A DNA stretch of 64,000 nt from Amycolatopsis eburnea (GTDB taxonomy: Bacteria > Actinomycetota > Actinomycetes > Mycobacteriales > Pseudonocardiaceae): NCBI RefSeq assembly GCF_003937945.1, contig NZ_RSEC01000058.1, positions 1,302,001 through 1,366,000 of the forward strand, written 5' to 3'. Shown one piece after another: positions 1 to 7,022 of this stretch (positions within the stretch are counted from its first letter, which is position 1; every line of letters starts with the position of its first letter). The position numbers and the translations under genes are program-made. Below the pieces are notes generated by a model. That model was given only the letters and a program-made list of their open reading frames with translations, was not told where the DNA came from and made no database searches.

Positions 1-563
1 GGCATGACGCACAGGCGGGCGACCTGGTTGGCGACTTCGCTGCCGTGGTCTTGGCGCACCAGGTGCAGGCAGACGTCGACCCCGCTCGCCGCACCGGCCG
101 AGGTCAGCACGTCGCCGTGGTCGACGAACAGCACGCCGGCGTCGAGTTCGACCTGCGGGAACAGTTCCCGGAAGCAGTCGGCCAGCGCCCAGTGCGTGGT
201 GGCCCGCCGCCCGTCCAGCAGACCGGCCGCGGCCAGCAGGAAGGCGCCGGTGCAGATGGACACCAGGCGGGTGCCGGGGCGCACGCGGGACAGGGCCGCG
301 ACGGCCCGCGGGTCCGGGGCAGCGGCCGAAGCGGGGGAGAGCGTGTACGGGGGGATGACGAGGGTGTCGGCCTCGGCCAGTACCTCGGGACCGTGCCCGG
401 GGGCGACGGTGAGATCCGCGTCGGTGCGCACGGGCTGTCCGTCCATGCTCGCGGACAGCACCTCGTAGCGGCCACCGGCTGAGCCGAGGACCCGGTGCGG
501 GATACCGAGTTCGAAGGGGTAGACGCCGTCGAGGGCGAGGACGACGACCTTGTGGGCGGGCAT
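1..563 (-). CDS. GlxA/AraC-family transcriptional regulator, N-terminal part (runs off the left edge)
   Basis: The visible 188 residues start MPAHKVVVLALDG and form a DJ-1/PfpI-like domain. It has the SICTGAF elbow with Cys104, THW at 123-125 and the TSAGAASGVD stretch near 154 that is characteristic of GlxA-type regulators. In that family this ligand-sensing domain is followed by an AraC DNA-binding domain, which here would lie beyond position 1. An in-frame ATG at 584 would add seven residues (MFRYVLA); I prefer 563 because family members begin at about this point. The gene is divergent from the oxidoreductase at 634, and an inverted repeat spans the start codon, suggesting that it controls itself and that neighbour. 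The family is clear; the effector is unknown. Confidence 0.85.
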   Translation of the reverse strand, partial: MPAHKVVVLALDGVYPFELGIPHRVLGSAGGRYEVLSASMDGQPVRTDADLTVAPGHGPEVLAEADTLVIPPYTLSPASAAAPDPRAVAALSRVRPGTRLVSICTGAFLLAAAGLLDGRRATTHWALADCFRELFPQVELDAGVLFVDHGDVLTSAGAASGVDVCLHLVRQDHGSEVANQVARLCVM

Positions 564-598
564 GGCAAGAACATATCGGAACATGACTATCTTGCCAT
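562..598. promoter_or_regulatory. Inverted repeat between divergent genes (likely operator)
   Basis: ATGGCAAGA at 562-570 is matched exactly by its complement TCTTGCCAT at 590-598, with 19 bp between the arms. It covers the start codon of the GlxA-like gene and lies about 36 bp before the ATG of the oxidoreductase. Position and symmetry suggest a regulator-binding site, most simply for the GlxA-like protein. No binding data are available from sequence alone. Confidence 0.5.
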
Positions 599-633
599 CG
601 TCCCGGATCACGGCGTCCGGCCAGGATGACGAC

Positions 634-1614
634 ATGACTTCGACCGACACCGCCGAACACCCCGGCTCCACACGCACCCCGACGATGCTCGCCCTGCACC
701 AAACCGTTCTCGGTGGCCCCGAGGTCCTGCGGCTGACCGAGCTGGCGCGGCCCGCGCCGGGCCCGGGGGAGATCCTGGTCGCCGTGCACGCGGCCGGACT
801 CAACCCCACGGACTTCAAACACCGCGCGCAGACCATCTTCCTGCCGCCACCGCCGATGATCCTGGGGTGGGACGTCTCCGGAACCGTGGTGGAAACCGGC
901 TTCGGCGTCACCCTGTTCCGGCCTGGTGACGAGGTGTTCGGCATGCTGCCCTACCCCCACGGCGCCGGTTCCCACGCGGAGTACGTGACCGGCCCCACCC
1001 GCGCCTTCGCGGCCAAGCCGGCCGGGATCGACCACGTCCAGGCGGCCGCGCTGCCGCTGGCCGCGCTCACCGCCTGGCAGGCTCTCGCCGACACCGCGGA
1101 CCTGCGGGCCGGGCAGCGGGTGCTGATCCACGCCGCGGCCGGCGGTGTCGGGCATCTCGCGGTGCAGATCGCCAAGGCGCGCGGCGCGCACGTCACCGGG
1201 ACCGCGAGTGCCGCCAAACACGACTTCCTGCGCGAGATCGGCGTGGACGCCTGCATCGACTACCGCACCGAGGACTTCGCCGACGGCGAGCAGCAGTACG
1301 ACGTCGTCCTCGACGCGCTCGGCGGGGAAACCGCGACCCGTTCCGTGCGAGTGCTCCGTCCCGGCGGTGTCCTGGTTTCCCTGGTGCCCCAGGCCGAGGA
1401 CACCCGGGCCGCGGCGGAGCGGGCACAGGTCCGCGCCGTCATCCTGCTCGTCGAGCACGACCAGGCCGGGATGCGGGCCGTCGCCGACCTCGCCGGCCAG
1501 GGCAAGCTCCGCGCGCACGTCTCCGGCACCTTCACCCTCGCCGAAGGCGCTCGGGCGCACGCACTGGGAGAGACCGGTCGCACGACGGGCAAACTGGTTA
1601 TCACCGTGCGCTGA
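634..1614 (+). CDS. NADP-dependent quinone oxidoreductase-like protein (zinc-free MDR family)
   Basis: This 326-residue protein is a medium-chain dehydrogenase/reductase of the quinone oxidoreductase group. A GroES-like N-terminal half contains GLNPTDFK (55-62), and a Rossmann half contains AAAGGVG (167-173). The cysteine ligands of zinc alcohol dehydrogenases are missing, as expected for NADPH:quinone or enone reductases that reduce quinones or conjugated double bonds. I chose ATG 634; an ATG at 684 (MLALHQ) is a shorter alternative. It diverges from the GlxA-like gene across an inverted repeat. It is the first of three related enzymes within 6 kb (also 1911 and 5053). The substrate cannot be inferred. 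Confidence 0.85.
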   Translation: MTSTDTAEHPGSTRTPTMLALHQTVLGGPEVLRLTELARPAPGPGEILVAVHAAGLNPTDFKHRAQTIFLPPPPMILGWDVSGTVVETGFGVTLFRPGDEVFGMLPYPHGAGSHAEYVTGPTRAFAAKPAGIDHVQAAALPLAALTAWQALADTADLRAGQRVLIHAAAGGVGHLAVQIAKARGAHVTGTASAAKHDFLREIGVDACIDYRTEDFADGEQQYDVVLDALGGETATRSVRVLRPGGVLVSLVPQAEDTRAAAERAQVRAVILLVEHDQAGMRAVADLAGQGKLRAHVSGTFTLAEGARAHALGETGRTTGKLVITVR

Positions 1615-1758
1615 CGCGGCCAGCAGTCCGCTCAGCCGTTCGGCATAGCCGCCGCCGCTGTCGAAGGCGAACGCGATCTCGGCGATCAGGTGCTGGATGG
1701 CGAGGATTTCGCGCTCGGTCAGGGGATCGGTCACTACCGGGGAGTCGGTCCTGCTCAC
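1615..1758 (-). pseudogene. 5' remnant of a SnoaL/NTF2-like gene
   Basis: On the minus strand an AGGAG sits six bases before a GTG at 1758. The following residues (VSRTDSPVVTDPLTEREI, then a stretch with HLIAEIAFAFDSG) resemble the start of a SnoaL/NTF2-like protein. After about 48 codons the reading frame runs into the antisense of the upstream oxidoreductase and the resemblance ends. I read this as the truncated 5' end of a gene whose remainder was deleted. The start signal is convincing; the family assignment rests on a short stretch. Confidence 0.4.
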
Positions 1759-1910
1759 AGAGGGCTCCTGCGGACGTCGTTGGCTGAGCATTTCTGGTAT
1801 GACGGTGCTCACTCTTGGCGACGCGGGCAGACAGGGGTATGGCGGTGCGACCAACTCTGCCGCGACGAGGTTGTGCCGCGCTCCAACCGGGACCGGGCAC
1901 CATGAGGTGC

Positions 1911-2882
1911 ATGAGAGCAGCGATTTACCGGACCACCGGGCCGGCCCGGGACGTGCTTGAACTCGTCGAGCTGGCGGTGCCCGAGCCCCAGGCGGGGGAG
2001 GTGCGCGTCGCGATCTCGGCCTCCGGCGTGAACCCCACGGACTGGAAGGCCCGCGCCGGGCTCACCGGCCGCGCGCCCGGCGATTTCCAGGTGCCGCACC
2101 ACGACGGCGTCGGCCGGGTGGACGCCCTCGGTCCGGGAGTCACCGGGCTCACCGTCGGTCAGCGCGTGTGGCTCTACCTCGCCGCGGCCGAGAACCCGTA
2201 CGGCACGGCCGCGGAGTTCGCGGTGGTCCCGGCCCACAAAGCGGTCCCGCTCTCCGACAACGCCTCGGACGAGCTCGGCGCCTGCCTCGGCGTGCCCGCC
2301 CTCACCGCGGCGTACTGCCTCGGTGGTGATCCCGGTGCGGTACAAGGGAAGACGGTCCTGGTCGCGGGCGGTGCGGGAGCGGTCGGGCACTTCGCCATCG
2401 AGTTCGCGAAGCACGCGGGGGCCCAGGTGATCACCACGGTCAGCTCCGAGGAGAAGGGCGAGCTGGCGCGTGCCGCGGGAGCCGACCTCGTGCTGAACTA
2501 CCGCGAGGAGAACGTCGCGAAAAGGATTCTGGAATCCGTCGGGCAGGTCGACCGGGTCGTCGAGGTCGCGCTGGGGGCGAACATCGACACCGACGCCGCC
2601 GTCCTCGCGCCCAACGCCACGATCGCGGTGTACGCCGGAGAGGGCGAACAGCCACGGATTCCGATCCTGCCGTTGGCGGTGGCGAACGCGACAATCCGGT
2701 TCGCGCTGATGTACACCGTCTCCGCTGATGATTTCAAGCGGCTGTTGTCTTGGACGAATGCCGCCATCGAGGCGGACGCATTGTCCGCGCTGCCCGTCAC
2801 CGAGTACGGGCTCAAGGAAATAATCGCCGCGCAGGAGGCCGTGGAGAAGGGCGCGGTCGGGAAGGTGCTCGTCCGCCCCTGA
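1911..2882 (+). CDS. NADP-dependent quinone oxidoreductase-like protein
   Basis: A second zinc-free MDR enzyme of 323 residues starting MRAAIYRTTGPARDVLEL. SGVNPTDWKARAG lies in the N-terminal catalytic half and VAGGAGAVGHFAIEFAK in the NADP-binding half. It resembles the enzyme at 5053 more than that at 634: both share GVNPTDW, a GxPALTA stretch and an ending in GAVGKVL. ATG 1911 gives the usual family N-terminus; the in-frame ATG at 1902 would add MRC. Its 5' region faces the SnoaL remnant, so an original partner may have been lost. The likely reaction is NADPH-dependent reduction of a quinone or enone; the substrate is unknown. Confidence 0.85.
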   Translation: MRAAIYRTTGPARDVLELVELAVPEPQAGEVRVAISASGVNPTDWKARAGLTGRAPGDFQVPHHDGVGRVDALGPGVTGLTVGQRVWLYLAAAENPYGTAAEFAVVPAHKAVPLSDNASDELGACLGVPALTAAYCLGGDPGAVQGKTVLVAGGAGAVGHFAIEFAKHAGAQVITTVSSEEKGELARAAGADLVLNYREENVAKRILESVGQVDRVVEVALGANIDTDAAVLAPNATIAVYAGEGEQPRIPILPLAVANATIRFALMYTVSADDFKRLLSWTNAAIEADALSALPVTEYGLKEIIAAQEAVEKGAVGKVLVRP

Positions 2883-3294
2883 GTGCTGGACTTGGCCCGG
2901 CTCCACTTCGAGCTGCGGATGTCGGCGGGCCACCGTTTTACCGACCGCCGATGCCCGGATTGCCCCTCCGACCTGCGCTGATGCGTAGTTTAGCTCCGCA
3001 CATGCCGATGGCAGTACGTTCGACAGGGGCGCAGGGCGGCGAAGGCGTACGAGACGGCGAGGTAGGCGAAGCGGAGGAGCTCGAGCTGTAATCGTGCCGA
3101 CCAGGACTGCTCGCGACGTTATGCCTGTTGACCTGCGCGGATGGACTTTCCGGCACCGGCAACATCGAGGTCTTTCGGGTGAGGTGGGTAGGAACCCCCA
3201 TCTTCGAAAGAACTCGCCCCTCATCCCGCATCACCGCGCCGGCAGCTACGCTTTGCCCGCTGTTGGGGCGGGCGTCCGTGAGCACGGCGTGGTG
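2883..3294. other. Gene-poor interval with mobile-element debris
   Basis: These 412 bases lie between the oxidoreductase and the TetR gene. Apart from the transposase-like remnant listed separately, I see no open frame with plausible coding character and no clear promoter or terminator. The TetR gene ends at the right boundary, so this is where its transcript must stop. Confidence 0.5.
3023..3092 (-). pseudogene. Remnant of an integrase-core (IS3-like) transposase N-terminus
   Basis: The minus strand reads LQLELLRFAYLAVSYAFAAL. This closely resembles the opening of a common actinobacterial integrase-core transposase family (…RLAYLALSNAFAALRLLP…, from memory). The match stops abruptly at about 3023, and neither the catalytic core nor the terminal repeats can be seen. 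It is therefore a relic of a past insertion. The match is short, so the assignment is tentative. Confidence 0.45.
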
Positions 3295-3948
3295 TCAGGA
3301 TTTCGAGAGCGGGCTGGGCCGTCGACCCGGTCGTGGACCGTTGGCAGGTTGACTGAGGTCGTCCAGCCGAGGGGGACTCGGCAACTCGCGATCGGTGGCG
3401 GCATCGGATAGCCCGGCAAGAAGGATTGCCAGCGTACGTTCCCACGCCGCATCTCCAGTCGTGCTCTCCCTGCTGCACTGCACAGCCAGGAGGACAAGAA
3501 GAAGATCTTCGGGAACAACACCCGCCCTCAGCACGCCCGCGTCCTGTCCAGCGCTGATGAGCTTCAGTTGGCGCTGTCGGAGCTGGCGACGCAAGCGACC
3601 CGCAATCTGCGAGTCCGGCAGAGGGAGTGTGAACGTTCGGATCAGGCTGCGATCGACGAGCCCGCGAGCGCAGAGGCCCCGCACGTAGGAGAGAACCGCC
3701 TCCTCGGGAGCCAACGCGAGTGCGTCGTCAGCGGTGTTCACGTGCTCCTGCAGGCGCTGTTCGATGACGGCTTGGACGAGCTGCGCGCGGTCGAAGTGGC
3801 GCGACAGCGTTGCCACGCCGACCCCGGCGGCCGCGGCGACCTCAGCCAGCGGCACCTCGCAACCATGCTCGGCGAATACCACTCGCGCAGCGCTGATGAT
3901 CCGAGCACGACTTTCCATCGCATCTCGTCGTAGCGGCTTCACGGACAT
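3295..3948 (-). CDS. TetR/AcrR-family repressor
   Basis: A 217-residue regulator with a helix-turn-helix at about residues 12-60 (ARIISAARVVFAEHG, then LAEVAAAAGVGVATLSRHF) and a ligand-binding C-terminal domain. It may start at Met11 (MESRARI). Two copies of a 17-bp palindrome lie in the 257-bp gap to the divergent crotonase gene, the first only 18 bp from this start codon. This is the classic layout for autoregulation plus control of the neighbours. The regulated unit is most likely the crotonase/oxidoreductase pair at 4206-6066, and the inducer probably a substrate or CoA derivative of that pathway. Family assignment is firm; the target is an inference from operator position. Confidence 0.88.
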   Translation of the reverse strand: MSVKPLRRDAMESRARIISAARVVFAEHGCEVPLAEVAAAAGVGVATLSRHFDRAQLVQAVIEQRLQEHVNTADDALALAPEEAVLSYVRGLCARGLVDRSLIRTFTLPLPDSQIAGRLRRQLRQRQLKLISAGQDAGVLRAGVVPEDLLLVLLAVQCSRESTTGDAAWERTLAILLAGLSDAATDRELPSPPRLDDLSQPANGPRPGRRPSPLSKS

Positions 3949-3965
3949 GCCGCCACCGTAGCATC

Positions 3966-3982
3966 TGGAAGTAATGCTTCCA
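3966..3982. promoter_or_regulatory. TetR operator 1
   Basis: TGGAAGTAATGCTTCCA is a 17-bp palindrome with six-base arms, 18 bp upstream of the TetR start. A near-identical site lies 51 bp away, about five helical turns, so both would face the same side of the DNA. Confidence 0.75.
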
Positions 3983-4016
3983 TCTTCAGTTCAGCCGCGG
4001 TACGGTGGGCGCAAGA

Positions 4017-4033
4017 TGGAAACATTACTTCCA
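4017..4033. promoter_or_regulatory. TetR operator 2
   Basis: TGGAAACATTACTTCCA differs by one base from the reverse complement of the first operator, and the identity extends three bases to the left (AGATGGAA). It lies on the crotonase side of the intergenic region and probably controls the plus-strand promoter. Confidence 0.75.
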
Positions 4034-4205
4034 CATAGGTGCCTGACCGGTGCGGGGTGCCCTCGGGGCCGACCATGGGGACCCGGAGCGTGCCCGTCGG
4101 CCGCGACGTGGTGGTCCTCCTCGTCGAACGCTGCCCGGGGCGGCAGCGAGACAATTCGTCGCACCCCCGCTGTGGTGGCTGAGATTCAAAGGTGGGAGAT
4201 GTCAT

Positions 4206-5039
4206 ATGGTGACGGCCGTTGGTTATGAGTTGTTCGAATCGGTCGACGTGGAGATCAGCAGGGCCGTGGCGACTGTGAGGTTGTTGACCTCAGAACGAGT
4301 AGCGGTTCTCAGTGCGCAGGGCTCTCAAGCTGAACTCCACTACGACCTCGGCAGGGCGCTCGCACGATTGCGGGAGGATGACGCGGTCAGAGTCGTCGTC
4401 ATCACTGGCATCGACGACGGCGCGCCGTGGATTCTGCCGGCTCCCCCCTACGTCGAGGGCGGCAAGCTCGATCCCGAGCCGATCGATTTTCCGGATTGGA
4501 TGTGGAGAGGGTTTCAGGGCGTGCGACTGACTCAGCAAACGCTGGCCGAAATGGAGAAGCCGGTGATCGCTCGAGTCAACGGAGACTGTGTCGGGTTCAG
4601 TCAAAGCATCATGTTCGGCTGCGACCTGGTCGTCGCCAGGGACGATGCGATAGTGGCTGATGTGCATATGGACCTGCGGAAGATCTTCGGGTTCGACACG
4701 GTTCCGGGTGACGGCGGAGGCGCATTGGTGCCCTTGCACATGTTCCCGGCCAAAGCGATGGAATACCTGCTTCTTGCCAAGCCCTATACAGCCGCTGAAC
4801 TGGCCGACATGGGTGCGATCAATTACGCCGTGCCACCGGCTGAACTCGATCAAGTCGTTGACGGCATGGTTCGTCAGCTTCTGTCGAAGTCCGCCTATGC
4901 ACTTGCTCTGACCAAGCGTGTTGTGAAGAGGCGGGTGGCCGAACAGCTCAACCTGACCCTCGACGCTGCGTCTGCGTATGAATGGGTCAACTTCCTTCAC
5001 TATCGGGGCAGTAACGGCAAACCCAACCTCAATCTCTAG
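4206..5039 (+). CDS. Enoyl-CoA hydratase/isomerase (crotonase) family protein
   Basis: A 277-residue crotonase-fold protein. Recognisable elements are VVVITGIDDG, the oxyanion-hole region PVIARVNGDCVGFSQSI, FGCDLVVARDDA and the C-terminal helix with SAYALALTKRVVKR. Such enzymes act on CoA thioesters (hydration, isomerisation, ring or C-C bond cleavage). The usual catalytic glutamates are not evident at their standard places, so simple hydratase activity is uncertain. The start is fixed by GGGAG seven bases before ATG 4206. It is followed after 13 bp by the oxidoreductase at 5053, so the two probably form one transcript under the TetR operators. Third codon positions are visibly richer in A/T than in neighbouring genes, hinting at recent acquisition. 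Confidence 0.85.
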   Translation: MVTAVGYELFESVDVEISRAVATVRLLTSERVAVLSAQGSQAELHYDLGRALARLREDDAVRVVVITGIDDGAPWILPAPPYVEGGKLDPEPIDFPDWMWRGFQGVRLTQQTLAEMEKPVIARVNGDCVGFSQSIMFGCDLVVARDDAIVADVHMDLRKIFGFDTVPGDGGGALVPLHMFPAKAMEYLLLAKPYTAAELADMGAINYAVPPAELDQVVDGMVRQLLSKSAYALALTKRVVKRRVAEQLNLTLDAASAYEWVNFLHYRGSNGKPNLNL

Positions 5040-5052
5040 TCAGGAGCTCGAC

Positions 5053-6066
5053 TTGCGAGCCATTGTCTACACTCGCCCCGGCGCCTCCGATGTCCTGTCG
5101 CTCGCCGAGCGCGACATTCCCGAACCCGGTCCGGGTGAAGTTCGGGTCCGCCTGATGCGGTCCGGAGTCAATCCCACCGATTGGCGATTCCGAATCCGGC
5201 CGCTGCCCTTCGATGAAGTGACGCCGGGCCAAGACGGCGCTGGCGTCGTCGACGCGGTGGGGCCGCAGGTAGCCGATTGTGCGGTCGGCGATCGCGTCTG
5301 GCTGTTTCTCGCCCAGCATGGAAAGCCTTTCGGTACGGCAGCTGAGTACGTGGTGCAACCGATCAGCCGCGTCGTTCCCTTGCCTGATGGAGTGAGCTTC
5401 GACATCGGTGCCGCAATCGGGGTGCCCGCCTTGACTGCGCATCGTGCTCTGACTGTGCACGATCGCGGCCCCTCGCATCTAGGGCCAGGCGCGATGACCG
5501 GACTGACGGTCCTGGTGCAGGGCGGTGCAGGTGCAGTTGGCAACGCCGCAGTCCAGTTGGCGCGCTGGTCGGGCGCAACCGTCGTCACAACGGTGAGTTC
5601 CACCAGCAAGGAATCATTGGCAAAGGCCGCTGGCGCCCACCATGTGATCAACTATCGGCAAGGCGACGCCGAGAGCGCGGTACGCGCCGCCGCGCCCGAC
5701 GGGGTGGACTTGGTGGTGGAGGTCGCTCCAGCCCAGAACAACGCACTGGACCTTGCTGTTGTGAAAACCGGCGGAACCGTATCGATCTATGCCAAGCACG
5801 GGGGCGACGAATACTCAGTACCCGTTTTGGAAACCTATTTCAAGAACCTTCGATATCAGTACCTTGTCTTGTACTCCCTGCACGCCGAGGCGCTGGCACA
5901 GGCGGCGAGTGACGTCACGGCGGCCATCGCCACTGGTGGCTTCCGCATCGGCGGCGACTCTGGACTCCCGATCCATCACTACCCCCTCGCGGACGCTGCG
6001 GCGGCGCAGGACGCGGTCGAACAAGGAGCGGTCGGCAAAGTTCTTTTGGACATAGCGGACACATGA
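5053..6066 (+). CDS. NADPH:quinone oxidoreductase-like protein, TTG start
   Basis: A 337-residue zinc-free MDR enzyme with SGVNPTDWRFRIRPLPF in the catalytic half and VLVQGGAGAVGNAAVQLAR in the nucleotide-binding half. CAGGAG at 5041-5046 sits six bases before a TTG that gives MRAIVYTRPG, the family's usual N-terminus, so TTG 5053 is the best start. It lies 13 bp behind the crotonase gene and shares its higher A/T content. Together they may process an unsaturated acyl-CoA, one enzyme reducing a double bond and the other hydrating or cleaving. That is inference; the quinone/enone reductase family is firm. Confidence 0.85.
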   Translation: MRAIVYTRPGASDVLSLAERDIPEPGPGEVRVRLMRSGVNPTDWRFRIRPLPFDEVTPGQDGAGVVDAVGPQVADCAVGDRVWLFLAQHGKPFGTAAEYVVQPISRVVPLPDGVSFDIGAAIGVPALTAHRALTVHDRGPSHLGPGAMTGLTVLVQGGAGAVGNAAVQLARWSGATVVTTVSSTSKESLAKAAGAHHVINYRQGDAESAVRAAAPDGVDLVVEVAPAQNNALDLAVVKTGGTVSIYAKHGGDEYSVPVLETYFKNLRYQYLVLYSLHAEALAQAASDVTAAIATGGFRIGGDSGLPIHHYPLADAAAAQDAVEQGAVGKVLLDIADT

Positions 6067-6289
6067 TTGTGACGCCGATGCGATGCGGGGTCCTTTCCGC
6101 ACCACGATCGACCTCGCTCATGGTGGGGCATCGACTGGCCGTCCGCGCCTCAGCTGACCTCCGGTCGGTGGCCGCCCGAGGAAATCGAAAATCCCCGGAA
6201 ACTTGTTGACGCCAACCGGCGCGGCAGGTCGACCTGTACGTAGCCTGGAACATTCGTGTGTAGGCCGGCATGGCCCGGCCACCGGGGTC

Positions 6290-6625
6290 GGTGGCCGGGA
6301 TCGGGGCTCGGGCGAAGTCGGCGTGAAGGGCCTGTTCCGCGAGGTTGCCTCGTAATTGGTCGCCCAGGTCGGCGAGCGCCTGGCCGCGCCGTGCGTCGGC
6401 GTCCGCGATGGCTGCGGCGACCGCGCTGCGCGCTTCGGGGTTGTCGTGGAGGAAGGTTCGTGAGACAGCGGCCCGACGGCCGACGGCGGCGATGCTGATT
6501 GGGGTCTTTTCCCGGTGTAGACGGGAAATCGCATCGTGAACGCGATCGAGTGCGGCCTGCGTGCTGCGGCGGCGGGCAGCCTACGCGGCGGCCGTGCGGG
6601 GTTCGTTAACGGTCGTGGTGGTCAT
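6290..6625 (-). pseudogene. Truncated DUF6262-like gene of a recombinase module, with premature stop
   Basis: From an ATG at 6625 the minus strand reads MTTTTVNEPRTAAA, then a TAG at 6583-6581. The same frame continues with RRRSTQAALDRVHDAI, SIAAVGRRAAVSRTFLH and a helical stretch ending LADLGDQLRGNL. This matches the small helical DUF6262 proteins encoded beside tyrosine recombinases in actinobacterial transposons. The similarity fades near 6290. Premature stop plus loss of the 3' end make it a pseudogene. The start overlaps the preceding frame by ATGA, the usual arrangement in these modules. Confidence 0.6.
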
Positions 6626-6797
6626 GCGGTGGCTTCTCCGGAGTCCTCGGCGGTGGTGTCGTCCTCGTCCGCTGCGGTGGCGAGGTCAGCGGCGCGGAAG
6701 GCGGTGGACCAGCGAGAACCGGCTATGCAGCCGTGGCCGCGCCAATCGTGGAGTTCTCCCGCCGGCAGCGGCGCGAGCTGGCGGTCGCTCGCGCTTG
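6622..6797 (-). pseudogene. C-terminal tail of the gene upstream of the DUF6262 remnant
   Basis: An open minus-strand frame reads SDRQLAPLPAGELHDWRG and ends in an acidic tail (ATAADEDDTTAEDSGEATA) whose TGA overlaps the DUF6262 ATG. DUF6262 genes normally follow a site-specific recombinase, so this is probably the last 55 or so codons of one. It is cut off at about 6797, exactly where the promoter of the lipoprotein gene begins. I cannot confirm the recombinase family from the tail alone. Confidence 0.4.
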
Positions 6798-6850
6798 ACA
6801 CATTAACAAAGTTCAGGCAAGCTGACCGCAGTCGCAGATTAACTTAGTTA
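6795..6850 (+). promoter_or_regulatory. Promoter with paired TetR-type operators (regulon site a)
   Basis: TTGACA (6795-6800), a 17-bp spacer and CAAGCT (6818-6823) form a plausible promoter. The spacer contains TTAACAAAGTTCA (6803-6815). A second element, TTAACTTAGTTA, follows at 6839-6850. The same arrangement occurs at 15439-15480 and 19803-19857, the latter beside a TetR gene. Confidence 0.6.
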
Positions 6851-7022
6851 GGGAGTGTGCCGCGGTGGGCACCGCGGTTTGTCCCCCGTGCGAGCTACGC
6901 GCAAGTGCCCACTGTGTGGTGATGATCAAGAGCCCGCTGATTCCCTAGCCTGCGGGGCGTCCGCGGCATTCGGGTCGCGAATCCGGATCGGCTCACGTCG
7001 AAAGACCCTCACTGGAGAACTG

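Noticed and set aside
1809..3224. Long open minus-strand frame across the second oxidoreductase
   Set aside because: It is antisense to a gene with clear family motifs and its translation is Arg/Gly/Pro-rich without family resemblance, as expected for the shadow frame of a high-GC gene.
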